Part shown: positions 6,992-14,760 of the stretch, piece by piece | Layout of the letters: every line of letters starts with the position of its first letter | Position numbering within the stretch: position 1 is the stretch's first letter | Source: Oscillospiraceae bacterium | Lineage (GTDB): Bacteria > Bacillota > Clostridia > Oscillospirales > Ruminococcaceae | Direction: 5' to 3' | NCBI GenBank assembly: GCA_900768705.1 | Contig: CAAGEB010000090.1 | Span: 1-17,234, forward strand | DNA: 17,234 nt | Program-made: the position numbers and the translations under genes | Notes under the pieces: generated by a model | Seen by the model: the letters and a program-made list of their open reading frames with translations, nothing else | Databases searched by the model: none | Told to the model about the DNA's origin: nothing

Positions 6992-8326
6992 TCAGACAAT
7001 ATCGTTTGCGTCAAAGGGATCGCCGCACTCGGGACAGAATTTAGGCGGATTTGTGGGATCATCAGGCTCCCAGCCGCACTTGTCGCACTTGTAAAGCGGA
7101 ACTCCGGCAGGCTTGGGCTTGCCGCAGGCAGTGCAGAACTTGCCCTTATTTGCCGCACCGCAGGAGCAGGTCCAGCTGTCTCCCTTTGCAGGCTTCTTGT
7201 TGCCGCAGGACATACAGAAATTACCCGTATTTGAGGTACCGCAGGAACAGATCCAGCTGTTTGCCGCCTGCTGTGCCTGCTGATTTGCCTGAGCCTGCTG
7301 TGCCTGCTGGGCTTGCTGCTGAGCTGCCATATTGTACAGGTTTCCCGCATTTATTCCGCCTGCCTGCTGAGCCATATTCATACCCATAAAGCCCATCATA
7401 GCTCCGCCGGAATTGCCCGCAGCGGTTCTCATAGCGTCGCCCTGAGCCTCTGTCAGGTGTGCGGCAGCCATTGAAGGATCACGCATAACGGCAGTTCTCT
7501 GAAGATTCTTGATAAGCTGAGAATCCTCTTCGGACATTGAGGGCGGGTTCATATTGAAGGAGCTGATAGTCAGTCCCCGCAAATCGCCCCACTTCTTGGA
7601 AAGCACTTCGTTAAGAGCGTCGCAGATTTCCATTGTGTGGGAAGGAAGCATGGAGGGACGAACTCCCTGATCGGAAATCTTGCCCAGCGCAGGCTGAAGC
7701 GCAGTTACTATTTCGGATTTAAGTATGCTGTCCAGATTGTCCTTTTTATACACATCGGCGAAATTGCCGCAGACATTGGTGTAGAACAGCACGGGATTGG
7801 TTATTCTGTAGGAATATTCGCCATTGCAGCGGATAGAAACATCCACATCGAGACCGATGTTCTTATCAAGAACACGGAAAGGAACGGGAGAAGCAGTGCC
7901 GTAACGGTTGCCGATAATCTCCTTGGTATTGATGAAATAAACACGCTGATCAACGGGAGCCTCTCCGCCGAAGGCGAAACGCTTTCCTATCGATTTGAAG
8001 GTATCGGTGATGGAGGTTCCCAGATCTCCGTAGAAAATACTGGGCTCGCTGGACTGGTCGTAAACGAACTCACCCGGCTCGGCGCAGACTTCCGCAACCT
8101 TGCCGCCGTCAACGATAAGACAGCACTGACCTTCATTTACATTAATGATTGAACCGTTGGAAATAACATTGTCGGAGCCCTTTTTATTTGAGCTTTTTCC
8201 TCCAACCTTTTTGGAGCCGCGAACGCCGAGAGTTGATCCGTCAAGTGCGTCGCAGTAAAAATAATCTCTCCAAGAATCCGCCAAAGCGCCGGAAAGCGCA
8301 CCAATTCCTGCCTTTAACAAACCCAT
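6992..8326 (-). CDS. SPFH-domain protein with three C-terminal zinc ribbons (YdjI-like)
   Basis: A 444-residue protein in three parts. Residues about 20-280 form an SPFH/band-7-like region of the 'virion core protein'/YdjI type (INVNEGQCCLIVDGGKV at 61, RVYFINTKEIIG at 128, LTISSFNMNPPSMSEED at 252). About 318-356 is a Met/Ala/Gln-rich low-complexity linker. The C-terminus has three Cys4 zinc ribbons: Cys360/362/371/374, Cys387/389/398/401 and Cys414/417/431/434. There is no signal peptide or membrane helix, so it is probably cytoplasmic and membrane-peripheral. In Bacillus subtilis the related YdjI works with membrane-stress proteins (PspA/YdjGH); whether this holds here is inference, and no such partner adjoins it. 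The ATG is preceded by AAGGAG (8-nt spacing). It has its own consensus promoter and is probably monocistronic. No strong terminator was seen downstream. Confidence 0.9.
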   Translation of the reverse strand: MGLLKAGIGALSGALADSWRDYFYCDALDGSTLGVRGSKKVGGKSSNKKGSDNVISNGSIINVNEGQCCLIVDGGKVAEVCAEPGEFVYDQSSEPSIFYGDLGTSITDTFKSIGKRFAFGGEAPVDQRVYFINTKEIIGNRYGTASPVPFRVLDKNIGLDVDVSIRCNGEYSYRITNPVLFYTNVCGNFADVYKKDNLDSILKSEIVTALQPALGKISDQGVRPSMLPSHTMEICDALNEVLSKKWGDLRGLTISSFNMNPPSMSEEDSQLIKNLQRTAVMRDPSMAAAHLTEAQGDAMRTAAGNSGGAMMGFMGMNMAQQAGGINAGNLYNMAAQQQAQQAQQAQANQQAQQAANSWICSCGTSNTGNFCMSCGNKKPAKGDSWTCSCGAANKGKFCTACGKPKPAGVPLYKCDKCGWEPDDPTNPPKFCPECGDPFDANDIV

Positions 8327-8385
8327 AGCAATACTCCTTCTGTCAATAACAGCAAAAGCCGTTTTAATATATTCTTCCTTTATAT

Positions 8386-8414
8386 ATTATACAATACAAC
8401 ATCAGAAATGTCAA
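8386..8414 (-). promoter_or_regulatory. Consensus sigma-A promoter for the SPFH gene
   Basis: On the minus strand TTGACA (8409-8414) and TATAAT (8386-8391) are separated by exactly 17 nt. This is a perfect vegetative consensus. Transcription would begin near 8379, leaving a leader of about 53 nt before the ATG. It implies high, largely constitutive transcription unless a repressor acts. Confidence 0.9.
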
Positions 8415-8493
8415 GGCTGTAATAATAATTTTTCCCGAAGAACTGTTTTTGCCGCCCGGTTCTGCAAAACCGCTGCTGTCCGCCGAAGCCCTT

Positions 8494-10263
8494 TCAGGAA
8501 TTCTGCGCCGTATAAAGCTTGTAGTAGTCACCTTTCCTTGCCATAAGCTCGTCGTGGGTTCCCTGCTCGGTAATTCCCTTATTGGAAACATACATTATCC
8601 TGTCGCAGTTTCTTATGGTGGAAAGCCGATGAGCGATAATAAAGGAAGTTCTTCCTTTCAGCAGATGATTAAGTCCGTTCTGGAGATAGCGTTCGGTTTT
8701 GGCGTCAATGGAGCTGGTGGCTTCGTCCAGCACAAGGATTTTCGGATCGGAAACTATTGTCCTCGCAAAGGCAATAAGCTGCTTCTGACCCTGCGACAAA
8801 CCGCCGCCACGCTCGTTTACCACCGTATCATAGCCGTCCTTCAAGCTCATAATGTAATCGTCCACGCCAACTATCCTGCACGCCTCCCGCACCTCCTCAA
8901 GAGTTGCGTCCAGCCGTCCGTAGCGGATATTATCGAGAATGGTTCCGCTGAAAATAAAGCTGTCTTGAAGCATAATTCCCATACGGCTTCTGAGGGATTT
9001 CAGAGTAACTCCGGAAATATCCGTTCCGTCAATCCTTATGGTTCCGCCGTTAAGGTTGTAGAAGCGGGAAATAAGGCTTACGATTGTGGTTTTTCCCGCA
9101 CCTGTGGGTCCCACCAGAGCAATGCTCTCCCCGGCTTTCACATCAAAGGACAGATTTTCCAGAATATTAATTCCCTGCTCATAGGCGAAGGTAACATTCT
9201 CAAAGGAAACATCTCCGTGAATATCGGGCATTTCTCCTGCGCCCTCAATGTCCTTGACGGTAACAGGCTCGTCCATAAGCTCAAAAATACGCTCCAGATA
9301 AGCCACCGCATTGATTACCGTATTCATCAGATTAGAAAGATTCATCAGCGGCTGCCAGAAACGAGCCGTGTAGTCGGTCATAGCCAGCAGCGTACCCAGA
9401 GAAACCGTTCCGCCGAACACCAACAGCCCCACGGCATAAATTCCCGCCTGAACCACAATTCCGATAACATCAGTTGTGGGCCACACCACATTGGAATAGC
9501 TTACCGCCTTCATCCATTCCTTGCGGTATGCGCCTGACAAGCGGTCGTGAATTTCTTCGTTTTCTTCCTCACGAACGAACATCTGGGTTATCTTTGCACC
9601 CACAATATTCTCGTGTTCATACGCCGCAAGATTGGAGCTTTTATTGCTGACAGCCTGCCACGCCTTGCGCTGTCCGTTCTTGATAAAGATCATCGCCGCC
9701 GCATATATCGGAAGTCCCGCCAGAGTGACAAGCGCCAGCTGCCAGCAAACGATGAACATAAAAACAGTGATAAAGAGCAGATTGAATACTTCCAGAACAA
9801 TATTAATCAGACCGTTGGTCATCAGATCGGAAACAGAGTTGATATAATTAATTATTCTGGTAAGTATTTTTCCGTGAGGTCGGCTGTCGTAAAAATCGAA
9901 CTGCAGCTGCTGCATGTGTGCAAACAGATCACGGCGTATGTCATAAACAATATTCTGTCCCACCTCAGTCATAAGCATTGAACGCTTTTTCGTCAGAAGA
10001 ACGCTTACAAATATACATAAAAGAACTCCTCCTCCGCTCAGCAGCAGCATGGGAATATCCGCAGAGGATTTCATATAGTTATCCACCGCATTCTGAACGA
10101 TAATCGGCGAAAGCAGTCCTATAACCGCCGCCAGTGCGCTTAAAACAAAGGACAGAACAATTTTTCCCCGATATTTTTTCGCATATACCAGCGAACGCTT
10201 CAGATGACGGATGTCAAACGGGGTTTCAAGATTTTCGTCAACATCAAATTTATTTCTTGCCAT
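8494..10263 (-). CDS. ABC exporter half-transporter, canonical ATP-site subunit (TM288/BmrD-like)
   Basis: A 589-residue half-transporter: about six membrane helices (residues about 30-330) fused to an ATPase domain. Walker A is GPTGAGKT (385-392), the signature is LSQGQ (489-493), Walker B ends in LVLDE with catalytic Glu514, and the switch His is His545 (IIAHRLST). It thus supplies an intact Walker B Glu and H-loop, with a non-standard signature. This is the complement of its partner encoded just upstream. Together they fit a heterodimeric multidrug/lipid exporter. Its ATG is 9 nt after the partner's stop, and the ribosome site AGGAG overlaps that stop (TAGGAG), suggesting coupled, near-stoichiometric translation. 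Substrate unknown. The gene ends 80 nt before the SPFH promoter. Confidence 0.94.
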   Translation of the reverse strand: MARNKFDVDENLETPFDIRHLKRSLVYAKKYRGKIVLSFVLSALAAVIGLLSPIIVQNAVDNYMKSSADIPMLLLSGGGVLLCIFVSVLLTKKRSMLMTEVGQNIVYDIRRDLFAHMQQLQFDFYDSRPHGKILTRIINYINSVSDLMTNGLINIVLEVFNLLFITVFMFIVCWQLALVTLAGLPIYAAAMIFIKNGQRKAWQAVSNKSSNLAAYEHENIVGAKITQMFVREEENEEIHDRLSGAYRKEWMKAVSYSNVVWPTTDVIGIVVQAGIYAVGLLVFGGTVSLGTLLAMTDYTARFWQPLMNLSNLMNTVINAVAYLERIFELMDEPVTVKDIEGAGEMPDIHGDVSFENVTFAYEQGINILENLSFDVKAGESIALVGPTGAGKTTIVSLISRFYNLNGGTIRIDGTDISGVTLKSLRSRMGIMLQDSFIFSGTILDNIRYGRLDATLEEVREACRIVGVDDYIMSLKDGYDTVVNERGGGLSQGQKQLIAFARTIVSDPKILVLDEATSSIDAKTERYLQNGLNHLLKGRTSFIIAHRLSTIRNCDRIMYVSNKGITEQGTHDELMARKGDYYKLYTAQNS

Positions 10264-10272
10264 ACTTCTCTC

Positions 10273-12012
10273 CTATGACTGCAAATCGTAAACTTCCCTG
10301 TAATAACCGCCCTTTGTAATCAGCTCCTCGTGGCTTCCCTGCTCGATTATCCTTCCGTTGTCCAGAACAATGATTTTATCAGCTTTTCTTGCCGTGGAAA
10401 TGCGCTGGGCAATAATAATCTTTGTGCAGGCAAAATCAAGGCTGTCCAGAGCTTGCTGAATATGGGTTTCGGTTTCCGAATCCACCGCCGAGGTGGTATC
10501 GTCCAGAATAAGGACGGCAGGCTTTACCGCCAATGCTCTCGCAAGAGAAATGCGCTGCTTCTGACCGCCTGACAGACCTACGCCCCGTTCTCCCACTATG
10601 GTTTCATAGCCCTCCGAAAGCTTCCGCACAAAGCCGTCAGCGTCTGCTTCCTGCGCCGCTTTTACCACCTCATCCTCGGGCATATCGCTGTCGCCGAAGC
10701 TGATGTTTCCGTCAATTGTGTCGGAATACAGAAAAACATCCTGAGTTGCCATACCTATATTACGGCGAAGCTGGCGGAGCTTCAGCATTCGTACATCCAC
10801 GCCGTCCACCTTGACCGAGCCCCCCGTCACATCATAAATACGGGGAATAAGCTCCGCCAGCATGGTTTTTCCCGAACCCGTTTCTCCCATAACGGCAACG
10901 GTTTCTCCCGGATTTACCGTAAAGGTAACATTGTCCAGTATTTTCTTTCCGCCGATATCCAGATTTACGCCGTCAAATTCCACCTTGCCCTCAAATCGTC
11001 CGCTTTTGTCAACGGCGTCCTCACGGGTATGAATACGAGGACTTCCGTAATAAATCTCGATTATCTTGCTTGCGGAGGCGGTAAATCTCTGCCAGTCGTT
11101 TACTATGGTTCCCAGCTGACGCATGGGGTTTGTCATAGTCCAGATAAGCCCCGAAAAAGCAATGTATTCTCCGAAGGAAATTCTGCCGAATATAACAAAC
11201 AATCCGCCGAAAACCAGCATTATCACCGATATGGACTGGGCGGAAACCTCGAGGAACGGGAAATATTTCAGCCATGTAAAGGCGGCGGACTTTGAAGCGT
11301 CCCGATAGGCGCGGCTTTTTTTGTCAAAGGATTCAATCTCGTAATCCTCCCTTGCAAACGCCTTTACCACACGGTTTCCGGAAATATTCTCCTCTGCCGC
11401 CGTATTCAGCTCGGAAAGGCGTTCACGCTGTTCCTGATACTTGGGAGCGGCTTTTTTCTTGAATGCGGCGGTTATCAGAAGAATAACCGGAGTCATTGCA
11501 ATCAGGCAAAGTGCCATAAGCCAGTCAATGGAGAAAAAGAAAACCACCGAAGCTGCGTAAAGTACCACGCACTCGATAATCGCCCTGATTATCCACGCAA
11601 CGCAGTGGCGAACCATATCCAGATCTCCGGATATTCTGGTCATAACATCGCCGGTACGGTAACGGTCATAAAACCGGGCGTCCTGATTTTCTATATTTGC
11701 AAACAGGACTTTTCTGATTTTGTAAATCATGGACTGGGAAGCGGTTTCAAACATCATACATTCCACATACACCAGTCCCGCCCGCAGCAGAGTAAAGCCC
11801 ACAATTCCCACCAGCATCCAGATAAGCATATCCGTGTGATTTTGCAGGTTTTCGGCTGCGTGCTCGTTGGCAATAAAGGTATCGGTTATCTGACGGGTAA
11901 GCTGGGGGGTGATAATATACATGGAATTGGTAAGCACCGTAAGCAGTATCGCACCGATGTAAACCGCCCGCTTGCCCTCAAGATTTTTCCATATCCATCT
12001 TAAAAGGAACAT
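10273..12012 (-). CDS. ABC exporter half-transporter, degenerate ATP-site subunit (TM287/BmrC-like)
   Basis: A 579-residue half-transporter with an N-terminal six-helix domain (about 15-310) and an ATPase domain. Walker A is GETGSGKT (376-383) and the signature is a canonical LSGGQ (480-484). The Walker B stretch reads LILDD, so Asp505 replaces the catalytic Glu, and the H-loop reads IIAQRIST, so Gln536 replaces the His. Both are known marks of the degenerate-site partner in heterodimeric exporters such as TM287/288 and BmrCD. They complement the second subunit. The start is taken at the ATG at 12012, which follows AAGGAGG at ideal spacing. A TTG 33 nt further upstream would add 11 residues lacking family similarity and would start inside a hairpin. 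Confidence 0.94.
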   Translation of the reverse strand: MFLLRWIWKNLEGKRAVYIGAILLTVLTNSMYIITPQLTRQITDTFIANEHAAENLQNHTDMLIWMLVGIVGFTLLRAGLVYVECMMFETASQSMIYKIRKVLFANIENQDARFYDRYRTGDVMTRISGDLDMVRHCVAWIIRAIIECVVLYAASVVFFFSIDWLMALCLIAMTPVILLITAAFKKKAAPKYQEQRERLSELNTAAEENISGNRVVKAFAREDYEIESFDKKSRAYRDASKSAAFTWLKYFPFLEVSAQSISVIMLVFGGLFVIFGRISFGEYIAFSGLIWTMTNPMRQLGTIVNDWQRFTASASKIIEIYYGSPRIHTREDAVDKSGRFEGKVEFDGVNLDIGGKKILDNVTFTVNPGETVAVMGETGSGKTMLAELIPRIYDVTGGSVKVDGVDVRMLKLRQLRRNIGMATQDVFLYSDTIDGNISFGDSDMPEDEVVKAAQEADADGFVRKLSEGYETIVGERGVGLSGGQKQRISLARALAVKPAVLILDDTTSAVDSETETHIQQALDSLDFACTKIIIAQRISTARKADKIIVLDNGRIIEQGSHEELITKGGYYREVYDLQS

Positions 12013-12030
12013 TCTTCCTCCTTCCGGAAA

Positions 12031-12064
12031 CACCGCACAATCCAATAACGATAATTGTGCGGTG
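12031..12064 (-). promoter_or_regulatory. Intercistronic 11-bp hairpin
   Basis: CACCGCACAAT (12031-12041) and ATTGTGCGGTG (12054-12064) are perfect reverse complements with a 12-nt loop. It lies between the 110-aa membrane protein's stop and the ribosome site of the first exporter subunit. On the minus strand only TTT follows the stem. It is therefore a weak terminator at best; an RNA-processing or stability hairpin within the operon, or an operator, is equally possible. Confidence 0.6.
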
Positions 12065-12069
12065 AAGCC

Positions 12070-12402
12070 TTATATTTTCTCAATTCTGTAATAAAAAAGA
12101 TACATTTTCTGAACGGAATTTTCCAGAAAATAATAGTGCTTTATGTACGGTACAAGAAGCACCAGAAACAAAGCAGTCAGAAGCAGCAGTCCTATCCCGC
12201 CTTTCATCAGGTAAATTGCCAGCGAAAGCATAAAGAACACGCCGAAGGACATTGTTACAATGAGATGTATCAGCCTTTCGTGCTGATAAAAAGCAATTCT
12301 TTGCAGCAGCTCGGAGCGCATTTTCAGATTTTCTTCGGTACTGTGTTCCACGGAAAAAAACTGCTCCAGCACAGCCAGATATTGACGGATCTGCTTAGTC
12401 AT
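12070..12402 (-). CDS. Small two-helix membrane protein of unknown function
   Basis: 110 residues. The N-terminus (about 1-43) is polar and helical. Two hydrophobic helices follow, at about 44-66 and 68-88, separated by the short turn MKGG. A basic, aromatic tail (KMYLFYYRIEKI) ends the protein. I recognise no family. The hairpin-like topology suggests both termini in the cytoplasm. The start ATG overlaps the ABC-F stop codon (ATGA) and GGAGG sits 8 nt upstream, so translation is likely coupled to the ABC-F gene. Position between an ABC-F ATPase and an exporter pair hints at an accessory role in that cluster, which is inference. Confidence 0.82.
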   Translation of the reverse strand: MTKQIRQYLAVLEQFFSVEHSTEENLKMRSELLQRIAFYQHERLIHLIVTMSFGVFFMLSLAIYLMKGGIGLLLLTALFLVLLVPYIKHYYFLENSVQKMYLFYYRIEKI

Positions 12403-14303
12403 TCAAATTCCTCCAATGCGGCGGACGCCTGCTCCCACTCTTGCATCGCCTGTTCCTGTCTTACGCGCAGCTCTTCGATCTCCGCCGAAAGCTCCATTGC
12501 CTTTTTGTAGTCGGTCAGTGCGGAAAGCTCCTCCGCCTTGGCGGCGATAGTGCTGTCCAGCTGTTCTATTTCTTCCTCCAGCCTTCCGACTTTGGTGGTT
12601 AGCTTGCGGCGTTCACTGTCACGCTCTTTACGGCGTTTGTAGTCGAGAGCCTGCTCCGACACCTGTTTTTCGGGCTGTTTTTCTGCGGGAAGCTTTTCCG
12701 CCTCACACTGCGCCGCATAATCATCATAGCCGCCGATATAGCTTTTAACGCCGTTCCTTGACAGCTTGTACACCCTGTTCGCCAGCTTGTTTATAAGATA
12801 ACGGTCGTGGGAAATAACAAACAGCGTGCCGTCGTAATTCATCAGCGCATTTTCCAGAGCTTCACAGGAATTAATATCCAGATGGTTGGTAGGCTCATCC
12901 AAAAGCAGGAAATTTGCGCCGGAAAGCATAAGCTTCAGCAGAGCAACTCTCGCCCGCTCACCGCCCGAAAGCTCGCCGATTTTCTTGTAAATATCATCGC
13001 CCTTGAACAAAAAGCTCGCCAAAGCGGTACGCACTGCGGTTTCCGTCATTTTTGGGTAGGCGTCCCACACTTCGTCAAGAGCGGACTTTGATTCTGTAAG
13101 ACCTCTCTGCGCCTGATCGAAATATCCCGGCTGCACTCTCGCTCCGAAATTGAAGCTGCCGCTGTCCGCCTGATATTGCCCTGTCAGCACACGGAAAAGA
13201 GAGGTTTTTCCGCAGCCGTTGGAACCTATCAGAAATACCCGCTCGCCTTTTTTTATATCCAGATTAACACCGGAAAAAAGCTGTTTTCCGTCAAAGCCCA
13301 GAGAAAGGTTTTTTGCGGAAAGCACATCGTTTCCGCAGCCGTCTGCGCTTTTGAAGCTGAATTTTATTGCGTCGGGAGCTTCCTCCGGCTTTTCCAGAGT
13401 CTGCTCGATACGGTCTATCGCCTTCTGCTTGCTGGCGATTGTAACATAGTTATGCGCCTGATTCCAACGCTTCTGCTGCTCGATAATCCCCTCAATGCGG
13501 GAAATTTCCTTCTGTGCGGCGTCGTATTCCTTTCTGCGCCGCTCCAGATCCTCCTGCTTCAGCTCAAGAAAACGGGTATAATTGCCTTTGTAATCCCGTA
13601 TATGGCGGTTTTCCAGTTCGATTGTTCTTTCCGTAACCTTATCCAGAAAATAGCGGTCATGGGAGATTACGATATATGCTCCACGATATTCGGAAAGAAA
13701 CCGTTCCAACCATTCCACCGACTGAATGTCAAGATGGTTGGTAGGCTCGTCCAGCAGCAGCAAATCTGCTCCCGAAAGCAGCAGCTTTGCAAGCTGGAGC
13801 TTGGAACGCTGACCGCCGCTTAATACGGACAGCGGCAGTCGGAAATCGCTTTCCGAAAAACCCAGACCGATAAGTGCGGAAGCCGTTCTGCTCTTATAGG
13901 TAAGACCGCCGCTGCGCTCATACTCCTCCTGCAGGGCGGTTTGCCTTTCGATTATTTCCGGGCTGTGATCTCCGAAGTCGATTTTATCGTGAATATCCTC
14001 CAGATCCAGCTCGATTTCACTCAGCCGTGAAAACACCTCAAGGGCTTCGTCATAGAGAGTTTTTTCCGACCCTGCACAGGCGAACTGCTCCATAAAACCT
14101 ATTTTTATGCCGCCGGCGATATGAACGCTACCCTTGTCGGGAGTATATTCCCCCAGCAGCATACGGAAAAGCGTTGTTTTTCCGCAGCCGTTCACGCCCA
14201 CAAAGCCGATTTTGTCCTTATCCCGTACTTCAAATGTAACCTCCGAAAAGAGAATTCTGTCGGCAAAGGACATTTCCGCATTATTAACACTTAAAAGTAA
14301 CAT
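12399..14303 (-). CDS. ABC-F family ATPase (duplicated ABC domains, no membrane domain)
   Basis: 634 residues. Two ABC cassettes in one soluble chain: Walker A GVNGCGKT (36-43), signature LSGGQ (161-165), Walker B Glu186; then GSNGCGKT (360-367), LSGGE (445-449), Glu470. Both sites are intact. Between them (about 240-300) is the charged, helical ABC-F linker (RFLELKQEDLERRRKEY) that reaches into the ribosomal E/P-site region. A long C-terminal coiled coil (about 555-634) follows, as in Uup/YdiF-type members. ABC-F proteins act on the ribosome as translation factors or, in the ARE subset, as antibiotic-protection factors; the sequence alone does not separate these. The ATG at 14303 has GAGGA 6 nt upstream. 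A GTG at 14342 would place the first residues inside the leader hairpin and is rejected. First gene of the 14303-8494 block. Confidence 0.93.
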   Translation of the reverse strand: MLLLSVNNAEMSFADRILFSEVTFEVRDKDKIGFVGVNGCGKTTLFRMLLGEYTPDKGSVHIAGGIKIGFMEQFACAGSEKTLYDEALEVFSRLSEIELDLEDIHDKIDFGDHSPEIIERQTALQEEYERSGGLTYKSRTASALIGLGFSESDFRLPLSVLSGGQRSKLQLAKLLLSGADLLLLDEPTNHLDIQSVEWLERFLSEYRGAYIVISHDRYFLDKVTERTIELENRHIRDYKGNYTRFLELKQEDLERRRKEYDAAQKEISRIEGIIEQQKRWNQAHNYVTIASKQKAIDRIEQTLEKPEEAPDAIKFSFKSADGCGNDVLSAKNLSLGFDGKQLFSGVNLDIKKGERVFLIGSNGCGKTSLFRVLTGQYQADSGSFNFGARVQPGYFDQAQRGLTESKSALDEVWDAYPKMTETAVRTALASFLFKGDDIYKKIGELSGGERARVALLKLMLSGANFLLLDEPTNHLDINSCEALENALMNYDGTLFVISHDRYLINKLANRVYKLSRNGVKSYIGGYDDYAAQCEAEKLPAEKQPEKQVSEQALDYKRRKERDSERRKLTTKVGRLEEEIEQLDSTIAAKAEELSALTDYKKAMELSAEIEELRVRQEQAMQEWEQASAALEEFE

Positions 14304-14318
14304 ATATTCCTCACACAA

Positions 14319-14347
14319 AATCCGTGAAGCAAAAGTCTTCACGGATT
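14319..14347 (-). terminator. Terminator-like hairpin in the ABC-F leader (possible attenuator)
   Basis: AATCCGTGAAG (14319-14329) and CTTCACGGATT (14337-14347) form a perfect 11-bp stem with a 7-nt loop. On the minus strand the stem runs straight into TTTTGTGTG, then GAGGA and the ATG. An intrinsic-terminator-like structure within 20 nt before a start codon is what one expects of transcription attenuation, a common control of ARE-type ABC-F genes in Firmicutes. A weak promoter candidate (TTTCAG-N17-TCTAAT, -10 at 14345-14350) overlaps the stem, which would instead place transcription start inside the hairpin, so the role is unsettled. Confidence 0.55.
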
Positions 14348-14430
14348 AGACTGTCGATAAGCCCTATCTGAAATATTGGTTAGTCTGTCCCTGCAAGGTA
14401 ATAAGTCTGCACAGACCAGAATTGGCTTTT

Positions 14431-14459
14431 CGCTTCCTTTTGTCTCACAAAAGGAAGCG
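14431..14459. repeat. 13-bp perfect hairpin, 3-nt loop
   Basis: CGCTTCCTTTTGT (14431-14443) pairs exactly with ACAAAAGGAAGCG (14447-14459) around ctc. A decayed version of the same module (CCTTTTG ... CAAAAGGAAGCG) lies at 6673-6695 in island A, and another near 15028-15050. Confidence 0.75.
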
Positions 14460-14509
14460 GGGGTTCGGGGGCAGAGCCCCCGCATTGCGACAGCAAGCGC
14501 TAAAAGGGT

Positions 14510-14537
14510 TCGGGGAAAAACAAGAGTTTTTCCCCGA
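14510..14537. repeat. 12-bp perfect hairpin, 4-nt loop
   Basis: TCGGGGAAAAAC (14510-14521) pairs exactly with GTTTTTCCCCGA (14526-14537). It is followed at 14546-14561 by a 7-bp hairpin, GACGGCT-tt-AGCCGTC, whose arms echo the GACGGC/GCCGTC stem at the left edge of the window. Confidence 0.7.
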
Positions 14538-14578
14538 TTTGTTGAGACGGCTTTAGCCGTCGAGACAAACAAAGGGGG

Positions 14579-14607
14579 TTTGGGGGAAAACGGTGTTTTC
14601 CCCCAAA
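14579..14607. repeat. 13-bp perfect hairpin, 3-nt loop
   Basis: TTTGGGGGAAAAC (14579-14591) pairs exactly with GTTTTCCCCCAAA (14595-14607). It has the same G-run/A-run composition as 14510-14537, suggesting the two are diverged copies of one module. Confidence 0.7.
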
Positions 14608-14713
14608 GAGGTATGAAAAGAAGGGGACGAGCGTAAACAACAGTGCTTTAAGAAAGGAAAAGCCCTTGCCTGTAAAGTATAAAATTGTGCTTTTCAAGCC
14701 ACTAACCCCCTTG

Positions 14714-14739
14714 CCCCCTTCCCCTGAGGGGGAAGGGGG
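14714..14739. repeat. CCCCCTTCCCC palindrome module (island B copy)
   Basis: Eleven perfect pairs plus one T-G wobble around GA. It is followed directly by GCGGCG-tga-CGCCGC (14739-14753), which takes the position of the GCGGCAAGCCGC element next to the core repeat in islands A and C. Confidence 0.75.
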
Positions 14740-14760
14740 CGGCGTGACGCCGCTGACAAT

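Noticed and set aside
8364..8591. 75-codon minus-strand ORF running from the exporter 3' end over the SPFH promoter
   Set aside because: It starts inside the exporter gene in another frame and overlaps a perfect promoter; no ribosome site.
8449..9537. 362-codon plus-strand ORF antisense to the second exporter gene
   Set aside because: A shadow of the ABC ATPase and membrane domain reading frame; no motifs and no convincing start signal.
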